Below, piece after piece: positions 1-9,931 of a stretch of DNA of 64,000 nucleotides. Under the pieces are notes generated by a model, which did not search any database, had not been told where the DNA came from, and worked only from the letters and a program-made list of their open reading frames with translations. The translations under genes were made by a program, and so were the position numbers. Within the stretch, counting starts at the first letter, position 1. Every line of letters starts with the position of its first letter. This stretch comes from Nocardioides rotundus. Lineage in GTDB: Bacteria > Actinomycetota > Actinomycetes > Propionibacteriales > Nocardioidaceae. The stretch spans positions 2,991,001 to 3,055,000 of the forward strand of contig NZ_CP082922.1 in the NCBI RefSeq assembly GCF_019931675.1. The letters run 5' to 3'.

Positions 1-108
1 ACCGTCGTGGTCGGCGAGGACGGCACGGTCGAGCTGGCGCAGTACAACGTCAAGGCCACCGGTCACGTCGCCAAGCTGCGGCGCGACCTGCGGCTGGACA
101 CCGCCTGA
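1..108 (+). CDS. bcp: C-terminal end of a thioredoxin-dependent peroxiredoxin (Bcp type), partial
   Basis: The window opens inside a reading frame that encodes 35 residues and ends with TGA. The tail contains VKATGHVAKLRRDL, which is typical of the C-terminus of actinobacterial Bcp/PrxQ peroxiredoxins, thiol peroxidases that reduce hydroperoxides in the cytoplasm. The catalytic cysteine lies outside the window, so the assignment rests only on this tail. A tRNA gene follows 23 bp downstream on the same strand. Confidence 0.6.
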   Translation, partial: TVVVGEDGTVELAQYNVKATGHVAKLRRDLRLDTA

Positions 109-131
109 CCCGACCTAGACTCCCGTCACAG

Positions 132-205
132 GCGCCCGTAGCCCAATTGGCAGAGGCACCAGGTTTAGGTCCTGGCCAGTGCGAGTTCGAGTCTCGCCGG
201 GCGTA
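132..205 (+). tRNA. tRNA with UAG anticodon, class I shape (nominal tRNA-Leu)
   Basis: A cloverleaf can be folded by hand. The acceptor stem is 132-138 paired with 198-204 (one G-U pair), with discriminator A205. The D-arm is about 141-157. The anticodon stem is CCAGG/CCTGG (159-163, 171-175) with loop TTTAGGT, giving anticodon TAG at 166-168. The T-arm is GCGAG/CTCGC with loop TTCGAGT (181-197). The variable region is only five bases (176-180), whereas bacterial tRNA-Leu normally has a long variable arm. The D-stem is weak (three pairs). No CCA is encoded. By anticodon it should read CUA/CUN Leu codons, but by shape it is not a canonical tRNA-Leu. Confidence 0.8.
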
Positions 206-217
206 CCCGTCCTCGCC

Positions 218-829
218 TCAGCGCAGGGCCGCGGCGACCTGCGGCGCGATCGCGCGCAGCGCCCGCCCGCGGTGGGAGATCGCGTCTTTCTCGGCGACGT
301 CCAGCTCGGCCGCCGTACGCCCCTCCTCGACGTGCTCGTCGGGCACGAACAGCACGTCGTAGCCGAAGCCGCCGCTGCCCCGCTGCTCGCGGATGACCGC
401 GCCGTCCATCCGGCCCTCGACGACCAGCTCCACGCCCGGGGCGCAGAAGGCCACCGCGGCGGTGAAGTGGGCGGTACGGCGGTCGTCCGGCACGTCCTCG
501 AGCTGCTCGAGCAGCAGCGTGTTGTTGCGCTCGTCGGACTTCGGCCTGCCCGACCAGCGCGCCGAGAGCACCCCGGGCATCCCGTTGAGGGCGTCCACAC
601 AAAGCCCGGAGTCGTCGGCGACCGCGGGCAGCCCGGTGGCGGCCAGCCCGGCCCGGGCCTTGATCAGCGCGTTGTCGGCGAAGGTGGCCCCGTCCTCGAC
701 GGGCTCGTCGTAGCCGTCCACGTCGTCCAGGCCGACGACCGCGACGTCGGGGACGAGGGGCTCGAGGATCCGCTCCATCTCCGCGAGCTTCTTGGCGTTG
801 CGGGAGGCGAGGAAGACGCGCACCGTCAC
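218..829 (-). CDS. rdgB: Non-canonical purine NTP pyrophosphatase, RdgB/HAM1 family
   Basis: The 203-residue protein has the full RdgB/HAM1 length. It hydrolyses dITP, XTP and ITP to monophosphates plus pyrophosphate, cleaning the nucleotide pool. Family motifs are visible: the N-terminal [12 protein letters not shown] (7-18), [16 protein letters not shown] (71-86), [12 protein letters not shown] (153-164) and the C-terminal SHRGRAL (185-191). The GTG start overlaps the rph stop by 4 bp, so the two are translationally coupled. The rph-rdgB pairing is the standard actinobacterial arrangement. The gene converges on the tRNA. Confidence 0.95.
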   Translation of the reverse strand: MTVRVFLASRNAKKLAEMERILEPLVPDVAVVGLDDVDGYDEPVEDGATFADNALIKARAGLAATGLPAVADDSGLCVDALNGMPGVLSARWSGRPKSDERNNTLLLEQLEDVPDDRRTAHFTAAVAFCAPGVELVVEGRMDGAVIREQRGSGGFGYDVLFVPDEHVEEGRTAAELDVAEKDAISHRGRALRAIAPQVAAALR

Positions 830-1587
830 GAGGAGAGGGCCTCCTGCTGCAGACGGGTGAGGTCGGCGCAGCCCTTCTCGGCCAGCGCCAGCAGAGCGTC
901 CAGCTCGGAGCGGTCGAAGGCAGCACCCTCGGCGGTGCCCTGCACCTCGACGTACTTCCCCTCGCCGGTCATCACCACGTTCATATCGGTCTCAGCACGC
1001 ACGTCCTCCTCGTAGGGGAGGTCCAGGCGCGGCACGCCGTCGATGATCCCGACCGAGACCGCGGCCACCGAGCCGGTGAGCGGCTCGCCGGCCAGCGCGC
1101 CGGTCGAGCGCAGGTGCGCCACCGCGTCCGCGAGGGCCACGTAGGCCCCGGTGATCGCGGCGGTACGGGTGCCCCCGTCGGCCTGCAGCACGTCGCAGTC
1201 CAAGACGATGGTGTTCTCCCCCAGGGCGCGGTAGTCGATGACGGCGCGCAGCGAGCGGCCGATCAGCCGCGAGATCTCGTGGGTGCGCCCGCCGATGCGG
1301 CCCTTGACCGACTCCCGGTCCGAGCGGGTGTTGGTCGCGGCGGGGAGCATGGCGTACTCCGCGGTGACCCAGCCCAGCCCCGAGCCCTTGCGCCACCGCG
1401 GGACCCCCTCCGAGGCGGACGCGGCGCACAGCACCCGGGTGCCACCGAACTCGACGAGCACCGAGCCCGCCGCGTGGTCCAGCCAGCCCCGGGTGATCCT
1501 CACCGGCCGCAGGTCGTCGTCGGCTCGGCCGTCGGCCCGCGGGGACGGGGCCGCCGGAGCGGTCGGGGTCTGGCCACTGTTGGACAT
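826..1587 (-). CDS. rph: Ribonuclease PH
   Basis: The 253-residue phosphorolytic 3'-5' exoribonuclease trims tRNA 3' ends and forms a hexameric ring. Visible motifs are the RNA-binding and oligomer-interface segment [20 protein letters not shown] (97-116) and the phosphate-binding GGTRT (138-142). The first 20 residues are a Pro/Ala-rich extension. The start follows the box TAGGCT by only 6 nt with no Shine-Dalgarno sequence, which suggests a leaderless mRNA. It overlaps rdgB by 4 bp. Divergent to it lies a sensor kinase. Confidence 0.96.
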   Translation of the reverse strand: MSNSGQTPTAPAAPSPRADGRADDDLRPVRITRGWLDHAAGSVLVEFGGTRVLCAASASEGVPRWRKGSGLGWVTAEYAMLPAATNTRSDRESVKGRIGGRTHEISRLIGRSLRAVIDYRALGENTIVLDCDVLQADGGTRTAAITGAYVALADAVAHLRSTGALAGEPLTGSVAAVSVGIIDGVPRLDLPYEEDVRAETDMNVVMTGEGKYVEVQGTAEGAAFDRSELDALLALAEKGCADLTRLQQEALSS

Positions 1588-1593
1588 GGAGCG

Positions 1594-1599
1594 AGCCTA
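1594..1599 (-). promoter_or_regulatory. Predicted -10 box of rph (leaderless)
   Basis: On the minus strand TAGGCT is followed by 6 nt and then the rph ATG. No ribosome binding site fits in the gap. The same geometry recurs before many genes in this window. Confidence 0.5.
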
Positions 1600-1629
1600 T
1601 CCACGCCACGCTGTGCCAGACTGCGGCGG

Positions 1630-2796
1630 GTGGATCGCCCCCCTCCCACGACCTACACGCCTGCGATCACGCCCAGAGGCCATCGGTACCGGCTGGTCGC
1701 GATGCTGCTCATCTCCCTGTTCATCTGGCTGCTGTGGCTGCCGTCCCAGTGGGCCGAGCTGCGCTGGCTGGTCCTGTTCGACCCGGTGATCGGCGCGGTC
1801 GCCTTCACCCTGGTCCGGTACCGGCGACGGTGGCCGATGACGATCGCGGTCCTGACCAACCTGCTCAACAGCGTCTCGGCCACCTCGACCGGGCCCTCGG
1901 TGCTGGCGACGGTCTCGCTGGCCGCGCGACGGGTGACCTGGCAGGTGGTGACCATCGGGTTCGTGGTGGCCGGCTGCGTGGGCACCTACTACGTCCTGCA
2001 GCCATCGAGCTACGACAGCCCGTGGTGGGTGATCGTGCTGATGACCGCCGCGGCGGTGGTCATCGAGCTGGGCTGGGGGCTGTTCATCGGGTCGCGGCGC
2101 GAGCTGATCTGGATGCTGACGGTGCGTGCGGAGCGCGCCGAGGCCGAGCGCGACGAGCGGCTGGCTCGCGCTCGCGCCGACGAGCGCAACCGGGTGGCCC
2201 GGGAGGCGCACGACGCGGTGGCGCACCGGATCACCCAGGTCTCCATGCATGCGGGGGCGATGGCCTTCCGCGAGGACCTCGACCCCGCCCAGATGCGCAC
2301 CAGCGCGGAGCAGATCCAGCGAGCCGCGAACGAGGCGCTGATCGACCTGCGCGCGGTCCTCGGCGCGCTGGGCAACGACCCCTCCCCGGAGGCGGACCCC
2401 GACGACCCGCAGCCGACCTACGCCGACGTGCCCCGGCTCGTGGACCAGGCCCGCGCGGAGGGCGCCCGGGTCGACTTCATCGACGCCGTCACCAGCCCGG
2501 AGACGATGCCGCCGCAGGTGGGCCGCACCGTCTACCGGATCTGCCAGGAGGGCATGCGCAACGCCGCTCAGCACGCGCCGGGGACGCTGCTCACGATCCG
2601 CGTCTCCGGGGAACCCCGGGAAGGCGTTCACCTCGCGCTCACCAATCCTCTAGGGTTCCGCCAACAGCACCCGGCGGGGCCCGGCCTGGGCCTGGTCGGG
2701 CTGACCGAGCGGGCCGAGCTTCGTGGGGGCACGCTGTTCCATCAGGCTCGAGACGGCTTCTTCCGGCTGAAGGGTTGGTTACCGTGGACCGCATGA
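1630..2796 (+). CDS. Sensor histidine kinase, HisKA_3 (NarL/DesK-like) type
   Basis: The membrane kinase has about 388 residues. The N-terminal part carries roughly five hydrophobic segments (about residues 20-150). A charged helix follows, then the HisKA_3 phosphoacceptor REAHDAVAHRI near residue 191. The ATPase part shows an N-box (CQEGMRNAAQHA) and a G-box (GPGLGLVGLTERAELRGG). I chose GTG 1630 because the reading frame further upstream lies antisense to rph and because CAGACT sits 7 nt before it; ATG 1702 is the alternative. Its stop overlaps the response regulator start (ATGA). The signal sensed is unknown. Confidence 0.88.
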   Translation: MDRPPPTTYTPAITPRGHRYRLVAMLLISLFIWLLWLPSQWAELRWLVLFDPVIGAVAFTLVRYRRRWPMTIAVLTNLLNSVSATSTGPSVLATVSLAARRVTWQVVTIGFVVAGCVGTYYVLQPSSYDSPWWVIVLMTAAAVVIELGWGLFIGSRRELIWMLTVRAERAEAERDERLARARADERNRVAREAHDAVAHRITQVSMHAGAMAFREDLDPAQMRTSAEQIQRAANEALIDLRAVLGALGNDPSPEADPDDPQPTYADVPRLVDQARAEGARVDFIDAVTSPETMPPQVGRTVYRICQEGMRNAAQHAPGTLLTIRVSGEPREGVHLALTNPLGFRQQHPAGPGLGLVGLTERAELRGGTLFHQARDGFFRLKGWLPWTA

Positions 2797-3452
2797 CTGA
2801 CCAGGTGCGGGTGCTCCTCGTCGATGACGACGCCCTCGTTCGCGGCGCCCTGAGCCTGATGCTCGGCGGCCAGGAGGGGGTCGATGTCGTCGGCGAGGCG
2901 TCCGACGGGCGCGAGGCCATCGACATGGCGCACGAGCTCAAGCCCGACGTGATCTTGATGGACATCCGGATGCCGGTGATGAACGGTCTGCAGGCCACCG
3001 CTGAGCTGCACTCGGACCCCGAGCCGCCCCGGGTGATCATCCTGACCACCTTCGACGCCGACGAGCACGTCGTGCGCGCGGTCGCGGCCGGGGCCGAGGG
3101 GTTCCTGCTCAAGGACACCCCGCCGGCGGAGATCCTCGACGCGATCCAGAAGGTCGCCTCCGGCGAGGCCATGCTCTCCCCCTCGGCGACCCGCTCGCTG
3201 ATCCAGCGCGTGCGGGCCGAGGCTGCGGTGGACCGCTCCACCGACGCGCTCGAGCGCCTCTCCACGCTCACCGAGCGCGAGCACGAGGTCGCGCTGTGCA
3301 TCGGCAAGGGTCTCTCCAACGCCGACATCGCCAAGGAGCTCTACCTGTCGATCCCGACGGTCAAGGCGCACGTGTCGCGGATCTTCGACAAGCTGGGCAC
3401 GACCAACCGGGTGCAGATCGCGATCTGCGTGCACGACGCCGGCCTGGTCTGA
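2793..3452 (+). CDS. LuxR/NarL-family response regulator
   Basis: The 219-residue cytoplasmic regulator has an N-terminal receiver domain with the acidic triad LLVDDD, the phospho-acceptor Asp in ILMDIRMP and the conserved Lys in FLLKDTPP. A C-terminal LuxR helix-turn-helix follows (LTEREHEVALCIGKGLSNAD and TVKAHVSRIFDKLG). The start overlaps the stop of the kinase gene, so the pair is a cognate two-component system. No obvious target operator was identified in the window. Confidence 0.93.
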   Translation: MTDQVRVLLVDDDALVRGALSLMLGGQEGVDVVGEASDGREAIDMAHELKPDVILMDIRMPVMNGLQATAELHSDPEPPRVIILTTFDADEHVVRAVAAGAEGFLLKDTPPAEILDAIQKVASGEAMLSPSATRSLIQRVRAEAAVDRSTDALERLSTLTEREHEVALCIGKGLSNADIAKELYLSIPTVKAHVSRIFDKLGTTNRVQIAICVHDAGLV

Positions 3453-3455
3453 CCC

Positions 3456-4211
3456 TCACACCTCGACGACCAGGCCCGTGCTGGCCAGCGCCACCGGGCC
3501 GTCGTACGTCTTGCCGGCCTCGGCCAGAGCGACCTCGGGGTCGTGCCAGGGCGGCACGTGGGTCAGCAGCAGGCGGCGCGCGCCCGCCTCGGCGGCCGTT
3601 CGCCCCGCCTCGCCGCCGGTGAGGTGGATGTCGGGCGGGTTGTCGTCGGCGTCGCGGAAGGACGCCTCGGCCAGGAACAGGTCGGCATCGCGGGCGATCT
3701 CCACCAAGGGCTCGCACACGGCGGTGTCGCCGCTGTAGACCAGCGTGCGGCCGGCGGCGGCGACCCGCAGCGCGTACGCCGTCACCGGGTGCTCGACCTG
3801 GACGGCGGTGATCTCGAACGGCCCGAGGCGGATCGGCTCGCCCAGCTCGCGGAAGTCGAACTCCTCGGTCATCCCCGGCTCGGGCGGGAGGTCGTAGGCC
3901 CGGGCCATCCGCTCCCCCGTCCCCGCGGGACCCCACACCGGGATCCGGGGCTGCGGCCCGTCGGGGTGGTAGCGCCGCAGCACGTGGTAGCCGCAGAGAT
4001 CCAGGCAGTGGTCGGCGTGCAGGTGGCTGAGGAGCACCGCGTCGATGGCCAGTGGATCGGCATAGCGCTGCAGGGTGCCGAGCGCCCCGTTGCCCAGGTC
4101 GAGCAGGATCCGCCAGGTCCGGCCCTGGTGCTCGGCCTCCACCAGGTAGCAGCTGGCAGCGGACTCCGGGCCGGGGTAGGAGCCTGAGCAGCCGATGACG
4201 GTCAGTCTCAC
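3456..4211 (-). CDS. Metallo-beta-lactamase-fold hydrolase, Rv1339-like (possible cAMP phosphodiesterase)
   Basis: The 251-residue cytoplasmic enzyme begins [14 protein letters not shown] and carries the metal-binding motif SHLHADH, a later YSGDTAVCE and LLLTHVPPW, all typical of the ElaC/RNase Z-like branch of the MBL fold. The position between murI and rph matches M. tuberculosis Rv1339, a member described as an atypical cAMP phosphodiesterase; that function is transferred by synteny and similarity only. The GTG start overlaps the murI stop (GTGA, 4208-4211), giving a coupled pair. Confidence 0.85.
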   Translation of the reverse strand: MRLTVIGCSGSYPGPESAASCYLVEAEHQGRTWRILLDLGNGALGTLQRYADPLAIDAVLLSHLHADHCLDLCGYHVLRRYHPDGPQPRIPVWGPAGTGERMARAYDLPPEPGMTEEFDFRELGEPIRLGPFEITAVQVEHPVTAYALRVAAAGRTLVYSGDTAVCEPLVEIARDADLFLAEASFRDADDNPPDIHLTGGEAGRTAAEAGARRLLLTHVPPWHDPEVALAEAGKTYDGPVALASTGLVVEV

Positions 4212-5044
4212 AGCGCACCCCCGACGTACTGGCTGGCCGCGAGCAGCTCCGGCCCCAGGAAGCGACGCCCGATGGAGGCGAACTCCTCGGGGGACCCGGT
4301 GGTCCAGAAGTCGTACGTCGGCTCCCCCTCGGGCCGCATCAGCCCACGCTCGGCCAGCGTGCGGTAGAGGTCCTTCGCGCTCTCCTCGGCGCTGGAGACG
4401 AGCGTGACCTGGTCGCCCATCACCCACGACACCACCCCGGTCAGCAGCGGGTAGTGGGTGCAGCCCAGGACCAGGGTGTCCACGCCCGCGGAGATCAGCG
4501 GATCCAGGTACTCGTGCGCCACCTCGACCAGCTCGTCGCCGGCGGTCACCCCCTGCTCGACGAAGTCGACGAACCGGGGGCAGGCGCGGGCACTCAGCTC
4601 GACGTGCGGTGCGGCGGCGAAGGCGTCGACGTAGGCCATCGAGTCGATCGTGGCCCGGGTGCCGATCACCCCGATCCGGCCGGTCCGGCTGGCCGCGACC
4701 GCCCGCCGGGTCGCCGGGTAGATCACCTCGACCACGGGGATCGGATAGCGCTCCCGGGCGTCGCGCAGGCTCGCGGCCGAGGCGGAGTTGCAGGCGATCA
4801 CCAGCGCCTTCACGCCCTGGTCCATCAGCCGGTCCAGGCACTCCAGGGCGTATTCGCGCACCTCCGCGATCGGCTTGGGCCCGTACGGCTGCCGCGCGGT
4901 GTCACCGAGATAGACGACCGACTCGTGGGGCAGCTGGTCGATCACCGAACGGGCCACCGTGAGGCCCCCGAAGCCGGAGTCGAAGATGCCGATGGGCGCG
5001 TCGACATCCACGGAGGGGGCTGTCGTGGACGCAGGGGCAGGCAT
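4208..5044 (-). CDS. murI: Glutamate racemase
   Basis: The 278-residue enzyme interconverts L- and D-glutamate for peptidoglycan synthesis. Family motifs include [16 protein letters not shown] near the N-terminus, [12 protein letters not shown] with the first catalytic Cys, and [11 protein letters not shown] with the second. The reading frame extends 19 codons upstream, but ATG 5044 gives a start close to the conserved core, preceded by a short Pro/Ala/Ser/Thr-rich tail. It is followed directly by the MBL hydrolase, as in mycobacteria. Confidence 0.96.
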   Translation of the reverse strand: MPAPASTTAPSVDVDAPIGIFDSGFGGLTVARSVIDQLPHESVVYLGDTARQPYGPKPIAEVREYALECLDRLMDQGVKALVIACNSASAASLRDARERYPIPVVEVIYPATRRAVAASRTGRIGVIGTRATIDSMAYVDAFAAAPHVELSARACPRFVDFVEQGVTAGDELVEVAHEYLDPLISAGVDTLVLGCTHYPLLTGVVSWVMGDQVTLVSSAEESAKDLYRTLAERGLMRPEGEPTYDFWTTGSPEEFASIGRRFLGPELLAASQYVGGAL

Positions 5045-5176
5045 GAAGCGCAAGCCTACGGAACCCGGCGCCCGGTATCGCGCTTCCGCGAGGCACGTCA
5101 CGCGAGACGGTGGTCACCGCAGGACCGTGCCGGGTGACCCTACCAAAGTAGCGAATGGAAGACTTACGATGTAGGG

Positions 5177-6217
5177 GTGACTGTTGCTCCCTCGCTCCGT
5201 CCGTCCCTCCTCCGCCGTGTCCTGGTCGGCGTGGCCGCCCTCGCCGTGGGCAGTGCGGCGGCCGTGACCACCGGCCCGGCCCCCTCCCCCGCCTCGGCCG
5301 CTCCCGGCCCCGACCCGGCGGTGACTCAGCATGTCGTGGCGATCTCCATCGACGGGCTCAACCCGTCGGCGATCAGTCCCGAGCGCACGCCGGCCCTCAC
5401 CCGCCTCCGCAGGAACGGCGCCGGCACTCTCAACGCCCGCACCGAGCGGGAGATGACGGTCACCCTGCCCAACCACACCGGCATGGTGACCAGCCGCCGG
5501 ATCGAGGCCGCCGAGGGCGGCCACGGCGTGGACTGGAACGACGAGCGGCAGGATCCCGCCACCGTGCAGGAGGCCGCGGGCGGCCCGGTCGGCTCGGTGT
5601 TCTCGGTCCTCAACAACAACGGCCGGTCAGCAGCGGTCTTCACCTCCAAGGAGAAGTTCCGCATCTTCGACCGGTCCTGGGACCGCGGGGTCGACCGCTT
5701 CACCCGCCGGACCGACAACCGCGAGCTGATGACCCTGGCGATCCGGGACATCGCCCGGCAGCGCCGCCCCTTCACCTTCATCCACCTCTCCGCCCCGGAC
5801 GTGGCCGGCCACGCCGACGGCTTCATGTCCCGGGCCTACCTCCGGGCCGTGCAGGCGGCGGACGCGCAGGTCGGGCGACTGCTGGCCGCGCTGGACCGCC
5901 GGTCCCGCCTGAGGGCGAACACCACCATCGTCCTCACCGCCGATCACGGCGGCCGCGGGGAGGGGCACTCCGACCCGACCAAGCTGGACAACTACCGGGT
6001 GCCGTTCCTGGTGTGGGGCGCTGGCGCCGCCCGCGGCGCGGACCTCTACCGGCTGAACCCGGACTTCGCCAACCCCGGCACCGGCCGGCCGACGTACTCC
6101 GCGCCGCGACAGCCGGTGCGCAACGGGATGGTCGCCGACCTCGCGCTGGACCTGCTCGGGATCGACGCGGTCAAGGGCAGCGAGCTGGACAGGCGCCAGA
6201 ACCTCGAGGTGCGCTGA
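5177..6217 (+). CDS. Secreted type I phosphodiesterase/nucleotide pyrophosphatase family protein
   Basis: The 346-residue alkaline-phosphatase-superfamily protein has an N-terminal signal peptide (RR followed by a hydrophobic run, with cleavage near ASAAPG around residue 42). Metal and active-site motifs are AISIDGLNPS, TLPNHTGMVTSR (Thr nucleophile), APDVAGHADGF and LTADHGGRGEGH. It should act outside the membrane on phosphodiester or nucleotide substrates; the true substrate is unknown. GTG 5177 follows TACGAT by 6 nt, so it may be leaderless. It converges with the PRPP synthetase gene. Confidence 0.85.
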   Translation: MTVAPSLRPSLLRRVLVGVAALAVGSAAAVTTGPAPSPASAAPGPDPAVTQHVVAISIDGLNPSAISPERTPALTRLRRNGAGTLNARTEREMTVTLPNHTGMVTSRRIEAAEGGHGVDWNDERQDPATVQEAAGGPVGSVFSVLNNNGRSAAVFTSKEKFRIFDRSWDRGVDRFTRRTDNRELMTLAIRDIARQRRPFTFIHLSAPDVAGHADGFMSRAYLRAVQAADAQVGRLLAALDRRSRLRANTTIVLTADHGGRGEGHSDPTKLDNYRVPFLVWGAGAARGADLYRLNPDFANPGTGRPTYSAPRQPVRNGMVADLALDLLGIDAVKGSELDRRQNLEVR

Positions 6218-6224
6218 GCCGGCT

Positions 6225-7211
6225 TCAGAAGAGCTTGCTCTGGGGCGGCCCGAGCGCCGGGTCGACGCCGTCGAAGAGGCTGCTCACGGACTCGCCGGCG
6301 TGCACCCGGGCCACCGCCTCGGCGAACAGTCCCGCGACGCTGCGCACCCGCAGCTCCGGCCAGCCCTCGGGTGCCGGCACGGTGTCGGTGGTGACCACCT
6401 CGGTGATCATCGGATGGTCGCGCAGCCGCTCCACCGCCTTGCCCACGAAGAGGCCGTGGGTGCAGGCGACGGCGGCGCTGCGGCAGCCCTGCTCCTCCAG
6501 CCGGTCCATCAGCTCCACGATCGAGCCCCCGGTCGCGATCTCGTCGTCCAGCACGATCGCCCGCTTGCCCTCGACGTCGCCGACGATCGAATCGATGACC
6601 ACCCGGTCGTCGGCGAGCCGCCGCTTGCTCCCGGCCGCGACCGGCAGCCCGAGCAGGCGGGAGAACTGGGTGGCGGTCTTGGCGTTGCCCAGGTCGGGCG
6701 AGACGACGACGCAGTCGGTGAGGTCCTCGCCGAGGAAGTGGTCGGCCAGCACCCCGAGGGCGGTCAGGTGATCCACCGGAACCGAGAAGAAGCCGTGCAC
6801 CTGAGGCGCGTGGAGGGTCATGGTGAGCACCCGGTCGACCCCGGCGGTGACCAGCATGTCGGCGACCAGGCGGCCCCCGATGGAGATCCGGGAGGCGTCC
6901 TTCTTGTCCGACCGGGCGTAGGCGTAGTGCGGGATCACCGCGGTGATCTGCGCCGCGCTCGCGCCGCGGGCGGCGTCCACCATGAGGAGGAGCTCCATCA
7001 GCGCCTCCTGGGTGGGCGGCACGAGCGGCTGCACGATGTAGACGTCGCGCTGCCGGCAGTTGGCCTGCAGTTGCACCTGGAGACAGTCGTTGCTGAACCG
7101 GGTCATCTCGACCGGCGCGAGCTCGACTCCCAGCTCCTCGCAGATCGCCTGGGCGAGCGGCCGGTGGGCGGTCCCGCTGAAGACGACGATGTCGTTGGTG
7201 TCCTGGCGCAC
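6225..7211 (-). CDS. prs: Ribose-phosphate pyrophosphokinase (PRPP synthetase family)
   Basis: The 328-residue protein has both phosphoribosyltransferase-like domains of PRPP synthetase, which makes PRPP from ribose 5-phosphate and ATP. Visible are PHYAYARSDKKDASR (flexible loop and ATP site), HAPQVHGFF, VVSPDLGNAK and the PRPP loop VLDDEIATGGSI. The PRPP loop deviates from the usual DDxxxTGGT form (Ser in the last position), so this may be an accessory isozyme. It is not next to glmU as housekeeping prs often is. The GTG start has only a weak purine-rich site (GGGAGA) upstream. Confidence 0.88.
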   Translation of the reverse strand: MRQDTNDIVVFSGTAHRPLAQAICEELGVELAPVEMTRFSNDCLQVQLQANCRQRDVYIVQPLVPPTQEALMELLLMVDAARGASAAQITAVIPHYAYARSDKKDASRISIGGRLVADMLVTAGVDRVLTMTLHAPQVHGFFSVPVDHLTALGVLADHFLGEDLTDCVVVSPDLGNAKTATQFSRLLGLPVAAGSKRRLADDRVVIDSIVGDVEGKRAIVLDDEIATGGSIVELMDRLEEQGCRSAAVACTHGLFVGKAVERLRDHPMITEVVTTDTVPAPEGWPELRVRSVAGLFAEAVARVHAGESVSSLFDGVDPALGPPQSKLF

Positions 7212-7273
7212 GGGGGCTCTCCCGGGGGGTCTGCGACGGTCGGCCTGAGGGGCAGGCTAGTCGAGGAACCCGG

Positions 7274-8958
<1,685 letters not shown>

Positions 8959-8964
8959 CGTTCC

Positions 8965-8970
8965 AGGGTA
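8965..8970 (-). promoter_or_regulatory. Predicted -10 box of the mec-cysO-cysM operon
   Basis: TACCCT on the minus strand is followed by 6 nt and the mec GTG start. No Shine-Dalgarno sequence fits in between. Confidence 0.45.
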
Positions 8971-9014
8971 GGCAACCGCCGACCGGCGTCTCGACCCGCG
9001 GGCGGTCCCGCGAT

Positions 9015-9035
9015 GCTCAGCGAGCGTCGCTGAGC
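9015..9035. terminator. Perfect 9-bp hairpin at the end of the DUF2017 gene
   Basis: GCTCAGCGA (9015-9023) pairs with TCGCTGAGC (9027-9035) around a 3-nt loop. It overlaps the DUF2017 stop codon. There is no T-run, so it may be a terminator of the actinobacterial type or only an RNA stabiliser. Confidence 0.4.
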
Positions 9036-9604
9036 GCGAGGACCAGCGTCTCCTGGAGGTAGCCCACCCACTCGTAGATGTCGTGGGCCTGGGTGCGCGG
9101 GTCGTCGTCGGGGAGGCTCGCCCAGAAGGCCTCGTCGTCCTCCTCGACGCCGAGCCGGGTCGCGAGGGCCAGCCGGATGTCGGTGAAGGAGCGCAGCCAC
9201 GCCTGGGCGGTCCCCTCGTCGAGCTCGACGTCGATCATCAGGCCGTCCTCGGTCAGCTCGGCCGGGAGGCCGGCCTCCTCGAGGGTGTCGATGATGGAGA
9301 TGGCCGCGCGCGCCTTGCCGTCGCGCAGCCCGCCCTCGGTGAAGCGGCGGAACTCCGCGGCGGCCTCCTCGTCCTCGGTGTAGGCCGACGGGAACAGCCG
9401 CGCCAGCACCGGGTCGTCGGGCGCGCTGGTCGGCCCGGAGAAGTCCAGCATCGCCTCCAGCGGGTCGGCGTCGACCGGGGCGGCGTGCTCGTTGCGCAGC
9501 AGCTCCACGAGCTGGGAGGCCAGGTTGCGCAGCAGGTCGGCCTCGAAGCCGGTGAAGGCGGCGATCACCGCACCGCTGCGCCGGTGCCGGGTGAAGCCGT
9601 TCAC
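9017..9604 (-). CDS. DUF2017 family protein (Rv1332-like)
   Basis: The 195-residue acidic cytoplasmic protein has unknown function. It begins [31 protein letters not shown] and ends with a helical segment [14 protein letters not shown]. It is conserved next to clpS in actinobacteria, as Rv1332 is in M. tuberculosis, so a link to ClpS or protein turnover is plausible but unproven. The long open frame upstream is antisense to pncB; the GTG at 9604 overlaps the clpS stop (GTGA) and is the natural start. Confidence 0.85.
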
Positions 9605-9915
9605 GAGGACCTCTCCATCGTCGCCCACAGGCCGTACTCGTGCATCGCCTGCACGTCGCGCTCCATCTCCTCCCGGGTGCCGGTGGAGACCACGGAGCGG
9701 CCGTCGCGGTGCACCTCCATCATCAGCTTCTCGGCCTTGGCCTTGTCGTAGCCGAAGTACTGCTGGAAGACGAAGGTGACGTAGGACATCAGGTTGACCG
9801 GGTCGTTCCACACGATCGTCACCCACGGCTTGGCCAGCTGTGGGGTCTCGTCGACGGCCTGGTCCGGGTCGACCTCGACGGGGCTGGCGGTGGACACCGG
9901 GACATGGTGGCACAC
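9601..9915 (-). CDS. clpS: ATP-dependent Clp protease adaptor ClpS
   Basis: The 104-residue adaptor delivers N-degron substrates to ClpC/ClpA. Core motifs are [20 protein letters not shown] (N-end-rule pocket) and [17 protein letters not shown], followed by a C-terminal helix. The start is uncertain: GTG 9915 gives this length, while GTG 9897 gives 98 residues beginning [11 protein letters not shown]. Only 16 bp separate it from the divergent pncB start, so the two promoters must overlap coding sequence. Confidence 0.93.
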   Translation of the reverse strand: MCHHVPVSTASPVEVDPDQAVDETPQLAKPWVTIVWNDPVNLMSYVTFVFQQYFGYDKAKAEKLMMEVHRDGRSVVSTGTREEMERDVQAMHEYGLWATMERSS

Positions 9916-9919
9916 GTCC

Positions 9920-9925
9920 TAGTGT
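9920..9925 (+). promoter_or_regulatory. Predicted -10 box of pncB (leaderless)
   Basis: TAGTGT ends exactly 6 nt before the pncB GTG start, leaving no room for a ribosome binding site. Confidence 0.45.
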
Positions 9926-9931
9926 GAGCAC

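Noticed and set aside
132..205. Amber-suppressor tRNA explaining the TAG-split genes
   Set aside because: The anticodon is UAG, which reads CUA/CUN; reading the UAG codon needs a CUA anticodon.
1114..1629. Long plus-strand open frame upstream of the sensor kinase
   Set aside because: It is antisense to rph and has Arg/Pro/Gly-rich shadow composition; the kinase domain begins only after 1630.
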